Source of the DNA: Bryobacterales bacterium
GTDB lineage: Bacteria; Acidobacteriota; Terriglobia; Bryobacterales; Bryobacteraceae
Length of the DNA: 64,000 bases
Reading direction: 5' to 3'
NCBI GenBank assembly: GCA_016716385.1
Contig: JADJWL010000025.1
Span: 372,001 to 436,000, forward strand
The translations under genes were made by a program, and so were the position numbers. Below, piece by piece: positions 25,851 through 35,058 of this stretch. Position 1 is the first letter of the stretch; every line of letters starts with the position of its first letter. The notes below the pieces were generated by a model. It was given only the letters and a program-made list of their open reading frames with translations. It did not search any database and was not told the origin of the DNA.

Positions 25851-25951
25851 CAGGACCAGGAGAGCCAGTGTGATCTTCGCTCGGATCGTGAGGACGCGGC
25901 ATTCCCGTCTAACCGTCCATCCTCGCGTCAGCCATTTCCACGCAACCTCAA

Positions 25952-26983
25952 TCAGGGCGCCTGCTCTCCTTCGCCACCGGGTTGCGTGCGATCACGTCGG
26001 ACCTCCCACCGTTGCAGCGCGGGGTTCCAACGCCGTTCGCTTCCAATGGGTAGAACATACTGATCCGGGCGCTGTCCAATGGCGGCTTCGATCCCATCCA
26101 GAAGCGCGTCCATGACCGGGATGTCCGTGTCCCCAACGTGGACGGGGTCGCCCCAATGCAGCGAAATGCTCCCGTCGTTCTCGACGACCGGGAGGCATGA
26201 GACGACGGGGCACTTGGCCAGCCGGGCCAGCCGGGCGGCGCCCAGGGAGAATTCGCGGGAATTGACTCCCGCAAACGGCCTTTCGTAGCTCCCCCGCTCC
26301 GCTCCTCGCCACGCCCACGGCGCGTCGACGTGGATGTATACAACGGATCCAGGCTTCCGAAGTCTCCGAACCAGCGGCAAAGCTGGACTCTGATGCTCGG
26401 GGCTCACGAACACGAATTCGACCTCCCCACGCCATGCCTTGGTCAGGACATCCATGGCCGTACGATACTGGATGCGAGCGCGGCGGTCGGGCAGCGTTTT
26501 CACGGAAGCCGGGACGGGCGCTCCGACATGGGTGCGCCGTCCGGGGACGATTGTCGGCGAATACATAGCCAGCATAGCCTCGCGTGAGACATGCGCGGTT
26601 GCGACGATGTACGGTTCCCCCGACGCTCTGAGACGCTCCACGCCGGCGGCGTTCTTCTCGACTATGGTCCAACTGCCGGGATCTTCCCGTCCACCCATCA
26701 CGCGGTTGAGAACCACGTAATCGATCAGCGGCCGTGCGAGCCGCCGCCGCGCGAGGCGCAAGGCGTCCGCGTGGCTCAAGCCGAAGGCGCGGCGTGCCTC
26801 CAAATAGGCGTGGATACCCGGCCGCGGCATCAAGACCAGCACCCAGGACATGGCATCCGCCGCCGCCAACCCCAGTCGTTTTGGCAGGATGGACGCTGCC
26901 GGAAACAGCACCGTCCGAAGGGCGAGGATCCGAACCACCTCTTCCGCGGTGCTCGTGATCCACCTGACGGCCGACTTGATCAT
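25952..26983 (-). CDS. LpxL/HtrB-like lysophospholipid acyltransferase family protein
   Basis: 343 residues. The domain typical of lipid A late acyltransferases is visible: amphipathic N-terminus (MIKSAVRWITSTAEEVVRIL), then PYIVATAHVSREAMLAMYS as the active-site block, FVSPEHQSPALPLVRRLRKPG, and VYIHVDAPWAWRG where the family usually has a conserved D-x2-(x)G motif. The catalytic block has H-x3-E rather than the usual H-x4-D/E, so activity should be regarded as unproven. Placed in a polysaccharide locus, it may acylate the lipid carrier or a sugar of the polymer. It ends immediately before the uncertain start region of the YdcF-like gene. Confidence 0.75.
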   Translation of the reverse strand: MIKSAVRWITSTAEEVVRILALRTVLFPAASILPKRLGLAAADAMSWVLVLMPRPGIHAYLEARRAFGLSHADALRLARRRLARPLIDYVVLNRVMGGREDPGSWTIVEKNAAGVERLRASGEPYIVATAHVSREAMLAMYSPTIVPGRRTHVGAPVPASVKTLPDRRARIQYRTAMDVLTKAWRGEVEFVFVSPEHQSPALPLVRRLRKPGSVVYIHVDAPWAWRGAERGSYERPFAGVNSREFSLGAARLARLAKCPVVSCLPVVENDGSISLHWGDPVHVGDTDIPVMDALLDGIEAAIGQRPDQYVLPIGSERRWNPALQRWEVRRDRTQPGGEGEQAP

Positions 26984-27022
26984 CGCGTTGACTCGCTCCT
27001 GAACTCAAATTCACTGCGCGTC

Positions 27023-28270
27023 TCACCGGGACGAAGGATCAGATGCAAAGAAGTGCTTCACTCCCACATCGAACTGCTCCTGCAGCCGCTGCTGGTAGCG
27101 AATCCGTTTCTCGCGAACGCAATCCTCCAGCCGGCGCCAGTTATCCCGGACATCGTTGAATTGCTCCTTCAGTACCGCAACATCGAGAGCCTCGATCTGC
27201 TGGGAGTAGTTGCCCAACCCGGCATCCTGGAGAAGCGCAGCGTTTCTGGCGGCGTAACCAATCGAGATGACCGGCTTGTCGAGCAACAGGCCGTAGACCA
27301 CGTTGTGAAAACGGGTCCCGATCAGCACGTCCGTCGCGGCGATCTCTTCGAGCAGGGTTTCGACTGAGTCGATCTCCGCGCAGACGAGGCGGCTGGCCTC
27401 ATCCACCCCCACGGCGCCTCTGACCTCGGCGGCGACACGTCCGGCAGCGATCGTGTCTCCCTCCTCCCCAACCAGGAGACGAACGGCATAGCCCCGGTGC
27501 AGCAGCCAGGCAACGAAATCCGACATCTTCCGGACATAGGTGGCAAAGACCTCGGCGCCGCGTCCGGAGTCATTGCGCCAGCCGTAGTAGGTCATCAGTC
27601 CGACGCCGATCACTGAAGGCTGATCTCGCGCCGCGAGCGTCCGGCCAGTCTCGGGCACGGGAAGACTGAAGGTGAGATCCGGATAGACCGGGTCGTGACG
27701 GGTATCGAGACCCAGGGTAGCCATGAAGTCCTTCGAGATCTGATCGCGAAAGGACCGGTAGGACGCGACGCTCGCCGCCGTCTTCATCAGCCAGCGGCTG
27801 ACGGGATGGTTGATGGGCCCGGCGCCGATGCTGACGAACAGCACCTTTGCGCCGGCCAGTCTGGCCGAGACACACCAGCGAAACAGCCCGTATGGCAGAT
27901 CACCGGGTGCGATGGCGTAGTCGTCCAGAATGCCCGTACCCGGAATCACGAGCAGATCGATCTTTCGCATGTGGGCGATGGTTCTCGCCCATGTCGCGAT
28001 CTCGCGGGGAAACCGCACGAAGACACGGTGCAAGGCGCGGATCACGAAGCCCGCGGTGCGGGGGTACGGCGACTCCAGCCGGATCGGCACCGCGGGTATG
28101 CCATAGTCCGCCGTGACCCGCTCCGGGTACGTGCACACAGCAGACAGCCGGGCCTGCGGACGGACCGACCGGATATACGTGAGCATGGCGGACAGTGAAC
28201 CTTCGTTCCCATAGTTGCCTGCCCCGAAGATCCCAAAGAGAGCGATTGAACTACCTGGCTCCGGCGCCAT
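27023..28270 (-). CDS. Polysaccharide pyruvyl transferase family protein
   Basis: 415 residues. CsaB/WcaK-type fold: IFGAGNYGNEGSLSAMLTYI at the N-terminus, IDLLVIPGTGILDD, KVLFVSIGAGPI, SYRSFRDQISKDFMATLG, and the C-terminal CDVLIGTRFHNVVYGLLLDKPV-like block (DVLIGTRFHNVVYGLLLDK) with HN and GY that binds phosphoenolpyruvate. Such enzymes add a pyruvate ketal to hexose residues, giving the polymer negative charge. It overlaps nothing but lies two bases behind the methyltransferase gene, consistent with one transcript. Acceptor sugar unknown. Confidence 0.88.
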   Translation of the reverse strand: MAPEPGSSIALFGIFGAGNYGNEGSLSAMLTYIRSVRPQARLSAVCTYPERVTADYGIPAVPIRLESPYPRTAGFVIRALHRVFVRFPREIATWARTIAHMRKIDLLVIPGTGILDDYAIAPGDLPYGLFRWCVSARLAGAKVLFVSIGAGPINHPVSRWLMKTAASVASYRSFRDQISKDFMATLGLDTRHDPVYPDLTFSLPVPETGRTLAARDQPSVIGVGLMTYYGWRNDSGRGAEVFATYVRKMSDFVAWLLHRGYAVRLLVGEEGDTIAAGRVAAEVRGAVGVDEASRLVCAEIDSVETLLEEIAATDVLIGTRFHNVVYGLLLDKPVISIGYAARNAALLQDAGLGNYSQQIEALDVAVLKEQFNDVRDNWRRLEDCVREKRIRYQQRLQEQFDVGVKHFFASDPSSR

Positions 28271-28273
28271 GGT

Positions 28274-28936
28274 TCAGGAATCCGTGTTACGTCTAGCGAT
28301 CACGACGCGGAACTGGCCAAGACCGCACCTCTCCTTGGCTCCGGTGATCCATCGCTCCGGGATCACCAGTTGTGCCGGCTGGTTCAACTTGCGAGCGTTG
28401 ATGATCTTGAGGATGCCGAGCTCGCCCGCGGGCAGCACCGTATAGGAACGCAGGCGGCTCAATCCCGACGCATCCAACATCCTGTGCAGTTCGTCCTCCG
28501 TGAGCCACCGGCGAAACTGGCCCTCCGCGGGTGGCCGGACCCAGCAGATCCGCGAGTAGACGAACGGATTCTCGGTGGTCAACACCAGGTGGCCGCCCGG
28601 TTTGATCAGGCTTGCCATCTTGGCGATCACAGCATCCTGCTGCGGCATATGTGCGATCTTGTCCACGAACAGGACGAGATCGAACCGTTCGTCCGGGGGC
28701 TCCCACGAGAGGAAGTCGGCCGCGACGAACCGTCCGCTCGGGAACGCCTTCTCCGCGGCAGCCACCATCTCGGGCGAAGGATCAAGGCCGAGGTAGGACG
28801 CGTGTCCCTTCAGTTGGCCGGCAAACCACCCATTTTCGCACCCTATTTCGAGCACCCGGGCGCCGTCCAGGGGCAGAGTCCCGATCTCGGTCATGAGGCG
28901 AGCTGCCAGTTGCGAGTGCTTATGTTTTATCGTCAT
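28274..28936 (-). CDS. Class I SAM-dependent methyltransferase
   Basis: 220 residues from the ATG of MTIKHKHSQLAARLM; the longer in-frame start would run into the flippase gene. Rossmann motif I is GARVLEIGCENGWFAGQL, followed by YLGLDPSPEMVAAA and the motif II-like FDLVLFVDKIAHMP, then LIKPGGHLVLTTENPF, which is the usual ordering. Likely an O- or N-methyltransferase acting on a sugar of the polymer or on its terminal residue. The substrate cannot be read from the sequence. Spaced 16 bases behind the flippase stop. Confidence 0.82.
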   Translation of the reverse strand: MTIKHKHSQLAARLMTEIGTLPLDGARVLEIGCENGWFAGQLKGHASYLGLDPSPEMVAAAEKAFPSGRFVAADFLSWEPPDERFDLVLFVDKIAHMPQQDAVIAKMASLIKPGGHLVLTTENPFVYSRICWVRPPAEGQFRRWLTEDELHRMLDASGLSRLRSYTVLPAGELGILKIINARKLNQPAQLVIPERWITGAKERCGLGQFRVVIARRNTDS

Positions 28937-28952
28937 CTGCGCGTTGAATCCC

Positions 28953-30509
28953 TCACGGTAATCTATTGTTGGCCGCCGGGGTTGCCCAGGCCGGCAGGAA
29001 TCTGGAAAGGCCCAGCGGTTCAGCCACGCCGGATACCAAGCCTGTAAGTTCAGCACGGCCACCCGGGATCAGCAGGCAGGCACCCAAGTAGACAGCGGCG
29101 GCAACGGCGAGGTCACCCGCCAATCCGGCCGCGTCCGGTCCGGTCAGCCGGACGCTCTTGAAGGCCAGCGAAACGGCCACCATCGCCGTCCCCGCCGCCA
29201 GAGGTCTGGCGATCGAGGAGAAGAAGATCCCGACGCTGACGGGTGTGTTCTTGAAACTCCAATACAGTTTAGGCACGAGGAGCAGCCAGAGGGCCCAGAT
29301 ATGGGCCGAGGCCACTCCGGTGGGTCCATATGGAATCCCCGCCACGAAGAGCAGGACGAGCACGACCGACGACAGCAGACCGAGCCAGAAGAAGCGGCGT
29401 GAATGCCCACAACTGATCATCACCGCTCCAGCCGTCGCCCCGGCAGGCTGCAGGAAGGCGGCGATCGCGAGGACGCGGAATATCGGGATCGCGTCGAGCC
29501 ACTGTTCACCCAGCACCACCGCGACGATCTCCTCGGCGTACACGGCCATGAACAATCCGAGCGGAATGGTCACGAGAGACACAGCCTTCAGGATGTTCCG
29601 GTAGTATCGCTGGTAGGCTTCGACTTCTGTCTGAAGCCGGCTGAGGGCAGATTCGGTCACGACGCGCACCGGATAGGCGATCTGGTTCATTGGCGCCAGG
29701 ACCAACTGATAGCCCTGCCGGTAGATGCCAAGCGCGTGAGCCCCGAAGATTCTCCCGATCAGGACCTGATCCATGCTTTGACTGATGAAGAACGCCACGT
29801 TGAATCCGGTGATGTCGGCGCCGAAGCGCAGCATCCGGCCGACGCCGCTGCTCATCGAGGGCAGGCCCGGCATCCATGGAAAGCAGATCCACGCTCCGAC
29901 GGACACGAATACGTTGCGGGACACTTCCCGGGCGACCAACGCCCAGTACCCCAGACCCTGGATCGCCATGGCGACCGCCACGACGATGCTGAGGGCGCTG
30001 GCCGCCACCTGAATCACAGCGATCTGCCGGAAGCGCATCGTCCTCCTCAGGAGGGCGTGATGCTGGTTGGCGGCGCCGCTCCAAAGAAAACTGGTCGCGA
30101 TCGCCAGCGTGATGTAGGTCAGCCTCGGATCGCCGTAGAAGAGGGCAATGGGGTAGGCCAGAGCTGCAACCGCTCCCGCCATCACGATACCCACCAGGGT
30201 ATTCACCCAGAACAGGGTGCTCAACTGGGCGTACGTCAGCGTAGGACTCTGAATCGTTGCGCTCGCCAGGCCGAGGTCCTTGAACCGGTCTGCGATCGCG
30301 GTCACCGCCGTGACCATACTGATGAGTCCGAAGTACTCGGGCGCGAGGAGCCTGGCCAGAATGACGACCGATGCGAGGCGGAGGACGAAGTCGACTGCCT
30401 CGCCGGTCATCGCGTACGCCCCGCTGCGGACGGTCTTCGTCTTGAATTCCTCGGTCCCCGTGGGCGTGTCGATCAGTCGGGAGAATTGTTCGTGTGAACC
30501 CTGGGTCAT
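28953..30509 (-). CDS. Wzx-type flippase (MOP superfamily)
   Basis: 518 residues from the ATG of MTQGSHEQFSRLI; an upstream frame is open but reads low-complexity basic residues. About 14 membrane segments, starting with GAYAMTGEAVDFVLRLASVVILARLL, a segment typical of polysaccharide flippases (ARLLAPEYFGLISMVTAV). Basic loops such as LLRRTMRFRQIAVIQ and YRQGYQLVLAP are as expected. Wzx proteins flip lipid-linked repeat units to the periplasm for polymerisation by a Wzy protein; the candidate polymerase lies about 20 kb upstream in the same locus. It precedes the methyltransferase. Confidence 0.9.
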   Translation of the reverse strand: MTQGSHEQFSRLIDTPTGTEEFKTKTVRSGAYAMTGEAVDFVLRLASVVILARLLAPEYFGLISMVTAVTAIADRFKDLGLASATIQSPTLTYAQLSTLFWVNTLVGIVMAGAVAALAYPIALFYGDPRLTYITLAIATSFLWSGAANQHHALLRRTMRFRQIAVIQVAASALSIVVAVAMAIQGLGYWALVAREVSRNVFVSVGAWICFPWMPGLPSMSSGVGRMLRFGADITGFNVAFFISQSMDQVLIGRIFGAHALGIYRQGYQLVLAPMNQIAYPVRVVTESALSRLQTEVEAYQRYYRNILKAVSLVTIPLGLFMAVYAEEIVAVVLGEQWLDAIPIFRVLAIAAFLQPAGATAGAVMISCGHSRRFFWLGLLSSVVLVLLFVAGIPYGPTGVASAHIWALWLLLVPKLYWSFKNTPVSVGIFFSSIARPLAAGTAMVAVSLAFKSVRLTGPDAAGLAGDLAVAAAVYLGACLLIPGGRAELTGLVSGVAEPLGLSRFLPAWATPAANNRLP

Positions 30510-30564
30510 GGGCGGTGCGAGTGCCTCCAGCCGACGGACTGTGGCTGACTGTGCCCGATCGCGG

Positions 30565-31371
30565 TCAAGCGACGACCTGTGCTGCCTGATGATTCTTTTT
30601 CCAGATGCACCATGGGGCCGACCCGCCGGCGTCCATTTCGTCAAGGATCTGCTTGTCTTTGAACGTATCCATGCATTGCCAGAAGCCGCCGTAGCGCCTG
30701 GACCTCAGTTTTCCTTCCTCGATCAGTCTGGAGAACGGTTCGTAGACGAGTTCTTCTCCCGGCCGGATGTAGCGGAAAACATCCCTTCGGAGGACGAAGT
30801 AGCCACCGTTCACCCAGATGCCGGACTGCTTCATGCACCGGATCGCGCTCACCTTCCCGTCGTCAGCCAGCTCGACAGTGTCCAGGCTGCTCGATTTCGG
30901 CTGGACAGACAGGAAAGACGCGTAGCTGTCACTCCGCGCGAACGCTTCCGTCAGGTCCGGCAGGTGGAAGTCGGTCAGGCCGTCGCTATAGTTGGCCAGG
31001 AACACGTCTTCGCCGTTCAGGTGCGGTTCCACCAGCCGCAGCCGGTCGCCGATTGTGGAGCGCAGACCCGTGTCGACGAACGTGATCGTCCAGTCATCGA
31101 TGTCGCGCTGCATGAACTCCAGCTTCCTCCCGCCCTGGGAAAACACGAAGTCATTCGACACAGACTCCTCGTAGCCAAGGAAGTAGTTCTTGATCACGTT
31201 CGCCTTGTATCCGAGGCAGAGAATGAAGTCTTTGTGACCGAAGTGAGCGTAATACTTCATCACGTGCCATAACACCGGCCGGGAGCCGACCGTGACCATG
31301 GGTTTCGGAACGTCCTCGGCGTAGCCGCGGAGCCGCATACCGGCTCCTCCGCAGAACAGAACGACTTTCAT
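30565..31371 (-). CDS. rfbF: Glucose-1-phosphate cytidylyltransferase-like nucleotidyltransferase
   Basis: 268 residues from an ATG with GGAGG just upstream (GGAGGCAAG-ATG). The nucleotide-binding motif FCGGAGMRLRGYAEDVPKPM, then PVLWHVMKYYAHFGHKDFILCLGYKANVIKNYF, is the typical pattern of RfbF/DdhA enzymes, which make CDP-glucose. The metal-binding ANYSDGLTDF block and NGGYFVLRR near the C-terminus agree. Next to a C-methyltransferase, an epimerase, and an RmlC-like enzyme, it starts a likely CDP- or dTDP-activated branched deoxysugar route. No 4,6-dehydratase of the RfbG type is obvious between them. Assignment to CDP rather than another nucleotide is from family similarity. Confidence 0.8.
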   Translation of the reverse strand: MKVVLFCGGAGMRLRGYAEDVPKPMVTVGSRPVLWHVMKYYAHFGHKDFILCLGYKANVIKNYFLGYEESVSNDFVFSQGGRKLEFMQRDIDDWTITFVDTGLRSTIGDRLRLVEPHLNGEDVFLANYSDGLTDFHLPDLTEAFARSDSYASFLSVQPKSSSLDTVELADDGKVSAIRCMKQSGIWVNGGYFVLRRDVFRYIRPGEELVYEPFSRLIEEGKLRSRRYGGFWQCMDTFKDKQILDEMDAGGSAPWCIWKKNHQAAQVVA

Positions 31372-31390
31372 CTTGCCTCCTCGCGTGAAC

Positions 31391-32662
31391 TCAATAGATT
31401 GCCAACTCCGGAATCGGTACGACCAGCCTACCGCCCCACTCCTTGACGTAGTGCAACTGTGCCACGATCTCATCCTTGAGATTCCAGGGCAGGATGACGA
31501 CGTAGTCTGGCTTGGTCTTCCTGATGCGATCGGGGTGATAGATGGGAATGTGCGTACCGGGCAGGTACCGGCCCTGCTTGTACGGACTCCGGTCCACGGT
31601 GTACCCGATCAGATCCTTGCCGATTCCGCAGTAGTGGAGAAGCGTCGCGCTCTTGCCGGGGGCGCCATAGCCGGCCACGGTTTTGCCCTCACGCGCAGCC
31701 GCAATCAGGAACTCGAGAAGGGCGAGCTTGGTCTTCTTTGCTTTCTGTGCGAAGCCGTCATATCCCTCCAGCGCGAGCAACCCGGCGTCTTCTTCGAGCT
31801 GCAGCAGCCGGCTGACGCTCGGCTCGACGGCGCGGGACTGGTCCTCCGCCCGGCAGGCGTACACTCTTAATGAGCCGCCGTGGGTGGCCAGCTCCTCAAC
31901 GTCGAACAGCTTCATGCCGTGCGCCTCGAGGATCCGCAGGGTCGTGACGAGCGAAAAGTACGAGAAATGCTCGTGGTAGATCGTGTCGAACTCATTGTGC
32001 TCGATCAGACGCAGGAGATGAGGGAATTCAAGGGTAAGGATGCCCCGGGGCTTGAGAAGGATCTTCAGTCCCTCGACGAAGTCGTTCAGGTCCGGCACCT
32101 GGGCCAGCACATTGTTTCCCAGAACGAGGTCCGCGCTTTTCCCTTCCCGTACGAGCCGCTCAGCGAGCCGGGCGCCAAAGAACTCCACCAGCGTGGGCAC
32201 TCCCTTCTCCACGGCCACCTTCGCCACATTCGCGGCGGGCTCGATGCCGAGCACCGGCACGCCCTGCCGGACGAAGTACTGCAGCAGGTATCCGTCGTTG
32301 CTGGCCACTTCGACGGCGAAGCTGCCGGCGTCGAGGCCAAACCGGGCTGCCATCCGGCCGCAGTAGGTCTCAGCGTGCTTCAGCCACGAGTCTGAATACG
32401 ACGAGAAGTAAGCGTAGTCACTGAAGATGTTTTCGGCGGATTCGTACTCTTCCAACTGCACAAGAAAGCACTGTGCGCAGACATACACGTGGAGCGGGTA
32501 GTAGACCTCTCCCCGGTTCAACTCGGCCGCTGCTGGATAGCTCTCACAAAGCGGTGACATCCCCAGGTCGATGAAGGTCTTTCGCAGAGCGGCGCCGCAG
32601 AAACGGCAGCTCTGAGCCGTGGTCTGTGTTCCGGAGGTGGATGGTAGGGTCACGGTAGCCAT
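31391..32662 (-). CDS. Zinc-containing sugar C-methyltransferase
   Basis: 423 residues. N-terminal zinc knuckle with Cys19, Cys22, Cys62 and Cys65 (SCRFCGAAL and VCAQCFLVQ), a central SAM-binding domain (FAVEVASNDGYLLQYFVRQG, VLGIEPAANVAKVA) and a C-terminal Methyltransf_14-type domain (GKTVAGYGAPGKSATLLHYCG). This three-part architecture is shared with TylC3 and NovU, which methylate carbon 3 or 5 of nucleotide-linked 4-keto-6-deoxysugars. The expected product is a branched-chain sugar. Its stop is 19 bases upstream of the cytidylyltransferase start and it starts nine bases behind the epimerase stop. Confidence 0.88.
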   Translation of the reverse strand: MATVTLPSTSGTQTTAQSCRFCGAALRKTFIDLGMSPLCESYPAAAELNRGEVYYPLHVYVCAQCFLVQLEEYESAENIFSDYAYFSSYSDSWLKHAETYCGRMAARFGLDAGSFAVEVASNDGYLLQYFVRQGVPVLGIEPAANVAKVAVEKGVPTLVEFFGARLAERLVREGKSADLVLGNNVLAQVPDLNDFVEGLKILLKPRGILTLEFPHLLRLIEHNEFDTIYHEHFSYFSLVTTLRILEAHGMKLFDVEELATHGGSLRVYACRAEDQSRAVEPSVSRLLQLEEDAGLLALEGYDGFAQKAKKTKLALLEFLIAAAREGKTVAGYGAPGKSATLLHYCGIGKDLIGYTVDRSPYKQGRYLPGTHIPIYHPDRIRKTKPDYVVILPWNLKDEIVAQLHYVKEWGGRLVVPIPELAIY

Positions 32663-32671
32663 ATGCTTCTC

Positions 32672-33724
32672 CTAGGCGGACACGACTGCCTCGGCCGGCT
32701 CCTTCCGCCGCCGCAACGACTCATCCAGTCGGTCCGCCTTCAGGAGTCTTTGAATATGCGCGATCCGGGAGTAGCGGCCGCGTTCCAGGTCGGCGGCCGT
32801 GAGCCCGGAGTCACGGTAGGCTTCGTATAGTTCCCGCGCCCCGCGCCGCGCATTCCATTCCGGCCGGAAGCCCGGCAGGACGCGGCGGATTTTGTCGCAG
32901 CTAATGCGGTAGCACCGTTTGTCGGGTCCGCCGCCCGGTGCGTACTCGATCGCGCATCCAGGCACGGTTTCGGCGACGATGCCAGCAAGTTCGCTGATGC
33001 GGTAATTCTCTTCGGTGAGGCCAACGTTGAAGATCTCGTTGTGGATGGCTTCCACGGGGGCGCTCAGAACACTCAGGACCGCCGCGGTGATGTCGCGGAT
33101 GTGGACGATGGGACGCCATGGGGTCCCGTCGCTCTTGATGAGAACCCTTCCGGTCGTATAGGCGGAAGCGACCAGGTCGTTGAGAACGACATCCAGACGA
33201 AGTCGGGGCGAGGCGCCGTAGGCGGTGGCGTTACGCAGGCAGGTGGGGCTGAACCGGTCGTCCGCAAGTTGGGCGAGGTCCCTCTCGACCAGGACCTTCG
33301 AATCGGCGTACGCCGTCACCGGGCTCAGCGGGGCCGACTCGTCGTGGATCGCCTCACCGGCGGCGCCGTACGTACTGCAGGAGGATGAGAAGACGAACCG
33401 GCGCACTCCTGCCTGCCTGGCCGCTTCCGCCAGCCGGACCGACGCGAGATGATTGATGTCGTATGTGAGTCCGGCATTCAGGTTGCCCAGCGGGTCGTTC
33501 GACAAAGCCGCCAGATGCACGACGGCGTCAAACCCGGCGAGATCCCCGGAGGTCACATCGCGGATGTCCTTGACGATCTCCGGAATGTCCGGGTACGTTC
33601 TGCCGAAATCGCAGCCCGCGAATAGATCGTTGTCCATGCCGACCACTTCGTGGCCCGCCTCCTGCATCACCGGACCGGCAACGGCTCCAATGTAGCCACG
33701 ATGGCCTGTCAGTAGAATCTTCAT
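32672..33724 (-). CDS. NAD-dependent epimerase/dehydratase (SDR extended)
   Basis: 350 residues. N-terminal glycine motif MKILLTGHRGYIGAVAGPVM, then VVHLAALSNDPLGN and the catalytic SSSCSTYG with SPVTAYADSKVLVE (Tyr-x3-Lys). The remaining fold is that of GalE-like and RmlB-like enzymes, including RNATAYGASPRLRLDVVLN and WRPIVHIRDITAAVL. It might be an epimerase, 4,6-dehydratase or 4-keto-reductase; the sequence does not decide, though the neighbourhood (cytidylyltransferase, C-methyltransferase, 3,5-epimerase) fits a branched deoxysugar pathway. A GGAAGG ribosome binding site lies just before the ATG. Confidence 0.86.
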   Translation of the reverse strand: MKILLTGHRGYIGAVAGPVMQEAGHEVVGMDNDLFAGCDFGRTYPDIPEIVKDIRDVTSGDLAGFDAVVHLAALSNDPLGNLNAGLTYDINHLASVRLAEAARQAGVRRFVFSSSCSTYGAAGEAIHDESAPLSPVTAYADSKVLVERDLAQLADDRFSPTCLRNATAYGASPRLRLDVVLNDLVASAYTTGRVLIKSDGTPWRPIVHIRDITAAVLSVLSAPVEAIHNEIFNVGLTEENYRISELAGIVAETVPGCAIEYAPGGGPDKRCYRISCDKIRRVLPGFRPEWNARRGARELYEAYRDSGLTAADLERGRYSRIAHIQRLLKADRLDESLRRRKEPAEAVVSA

Positions 33725-33744
33725 TGATTACACCCTTCCTCCGT

Positions 33745-35058
33745 TCACGTCTTCACAAAGTGCGTTCGTTCCGGCTCCGCCGGACCTTCCACCACGGCGA
33801 GCAATCCGCTCTCAAGAAGAAGATCCGCCGCGCGTCGAATCATGGGGAACGCCAGTCCCGATTTCTCGGCGATGTCGAGCAGGGAGTGTGTCCCGTCCGA
33901 GTAGTTCAATACCCACAGGCGGGCCGAGATCTCTGTCTCCAGCGATTCTCCCCCCACCGCCCGATACAAGTTGCGCCGGCCAAGCTGCGGCTCACAGAAG
34001 GGATTCAGGCTCTGATAGGCCCGGTTCCCTTCGATCGTCAGCACGGCTTCGGTCAGCAACTGGAGAGACCCCGCCAGCCTCTCCGGACGAATGAAGGCGA
34101 GATTATCCGCTGAAGTATGGTATTCCGGAAACGATCCCCAGGGACTCCGCATCAGGCAGCCCACAGGGAGATTGAACCCGGGAGAACAATACTGCCGCTC
34201 GTCGTATCCGTAGGGGGAGAAGTCGAGCACTTCCCAGGGTTCACCGCAATGCCGTAGCGCATGGCCGACGGCCCGGTCAATGTCCGCGTCGCCCCGCCGG
34301 CTCTTCTTGTAGTGGAATCCGCCGCTATCTCCGATACAGGTCAGCACCAAGCCATGCCGGATGCCGAAGGCACGGTCCTGGTTCCGTGCCAGCCAGGTGA
34401 TGGCGCCGATAGTGCCCGGGATGAAGAGAAACCGGTAGGTGTGCCGGAGCCTCCGGTTCTGCAGCGAGCGGGCAAGAAACGCGGCAACCGCGATTCCCGA
34501 GAGATTGTCGTTGGCAAGCGACGGATGACAGACATGGCATGAAATCAGGAACTCTTCGGGCGACTCACCCGGAAGGACGCATTCGCCGTAGGTCAGACTG
34601 CCAGGGGCGAGAGACGAGTCGATGCAGACTTCGTACTCTCCCTCCGTGAATTCCTGCAGTTGCTTGTGAGACAGGCAGAATCCCCAGTCTTCGCGGTAGT
34701 AGCTGGTCCGGTATGGAATCCAGTCCGGCCGGTCAGGCAGAGTAAACAAATGCTCCTTCAACTTCTCCAGCGGCATGCGATCGCGGACCGGGGCGCTGTA
34801 GCTCATGATGTGGAGGTTGGACTGCCGGAAATCGACGACGCGCCTGCCGGTCCCATCCTTAATGTAGGCATCGGCGATGTTCCACTCATTAGGCACGATC
34901 CAGTCGAAGACGGGCGTACCCGAGGGTACCTCGGACACGTGAAGCGGGATCATTTCCCCGATGAGTTGCAGGGTGTGGCGGACGCCTTCTCCGCTAATGC
35001 TGCGGCAGACCGGGAAGAGTCGCGACGCGAACTCGTGCAGGGCGTGCCCGGTGCTCAT
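33745..35058 (-). CDS. DUF4910/M28-like aminopeptidase-type protein
   Basis: 437 residues. It matches a family with an M28-like aminopeptidase core and a C-terminal winged helix: VFDWIVPNEWNIADAYIKD and NLHIMSYSAPV at the N-terminus, ISCHVCHPSLANDNLSGIAV carrying likely zinc ligands, and the C-terminal winged-helix segment DGTHSLLDIAEKSGLAFPMI (GTHSLLDIAEKSGL). The family is often encoded in surface-polysaccharide clusters next to deoxysugar genes, and its true substrate is not known. Its start ATG overlaps the stop of the 3,5-epimerase gene by four bases, so it belongs to the same transcript. Confidence 0.8.
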   Translation of the reverse strand: MSTGHALHEFASRLFPVCRSISGEGVRHTLQLIGEMIPLHVSEVPSGTPVFDWIVPNEWNIADAYIKDGTGRRVVDFRQSNLHIMSYSAPVRDRMPLEKLKEHLFTLPDRPDWIPYRTSYYREDWGFCLSHKQLQEFTEGEYEVCIDSSLAPGSLTYGECVLPGESPEEFLISCHVCHPSLANDNLSGIAVAAFLARSLQNRRLRHTYRFLFIPGTIGAITWLARNQDRAFGIRHGLVLTCIGDSGGFHYKKSRRGDADIDRAVGHALRHCGEPWEVLDFSPYGYDERQYCSPGFNLPVGCLMRSPWGSFPEYHTSADNLAFIRPERLAGSLQLLTEAVLTIEGNRAYQSLNPFCEPQLGRRNLYRAVGGESLETEISARLWVLNYSDGTHSLLDIAEKSGLAFPMIRRAADLLLESGLLAVVEGPAEPERTHFVKT

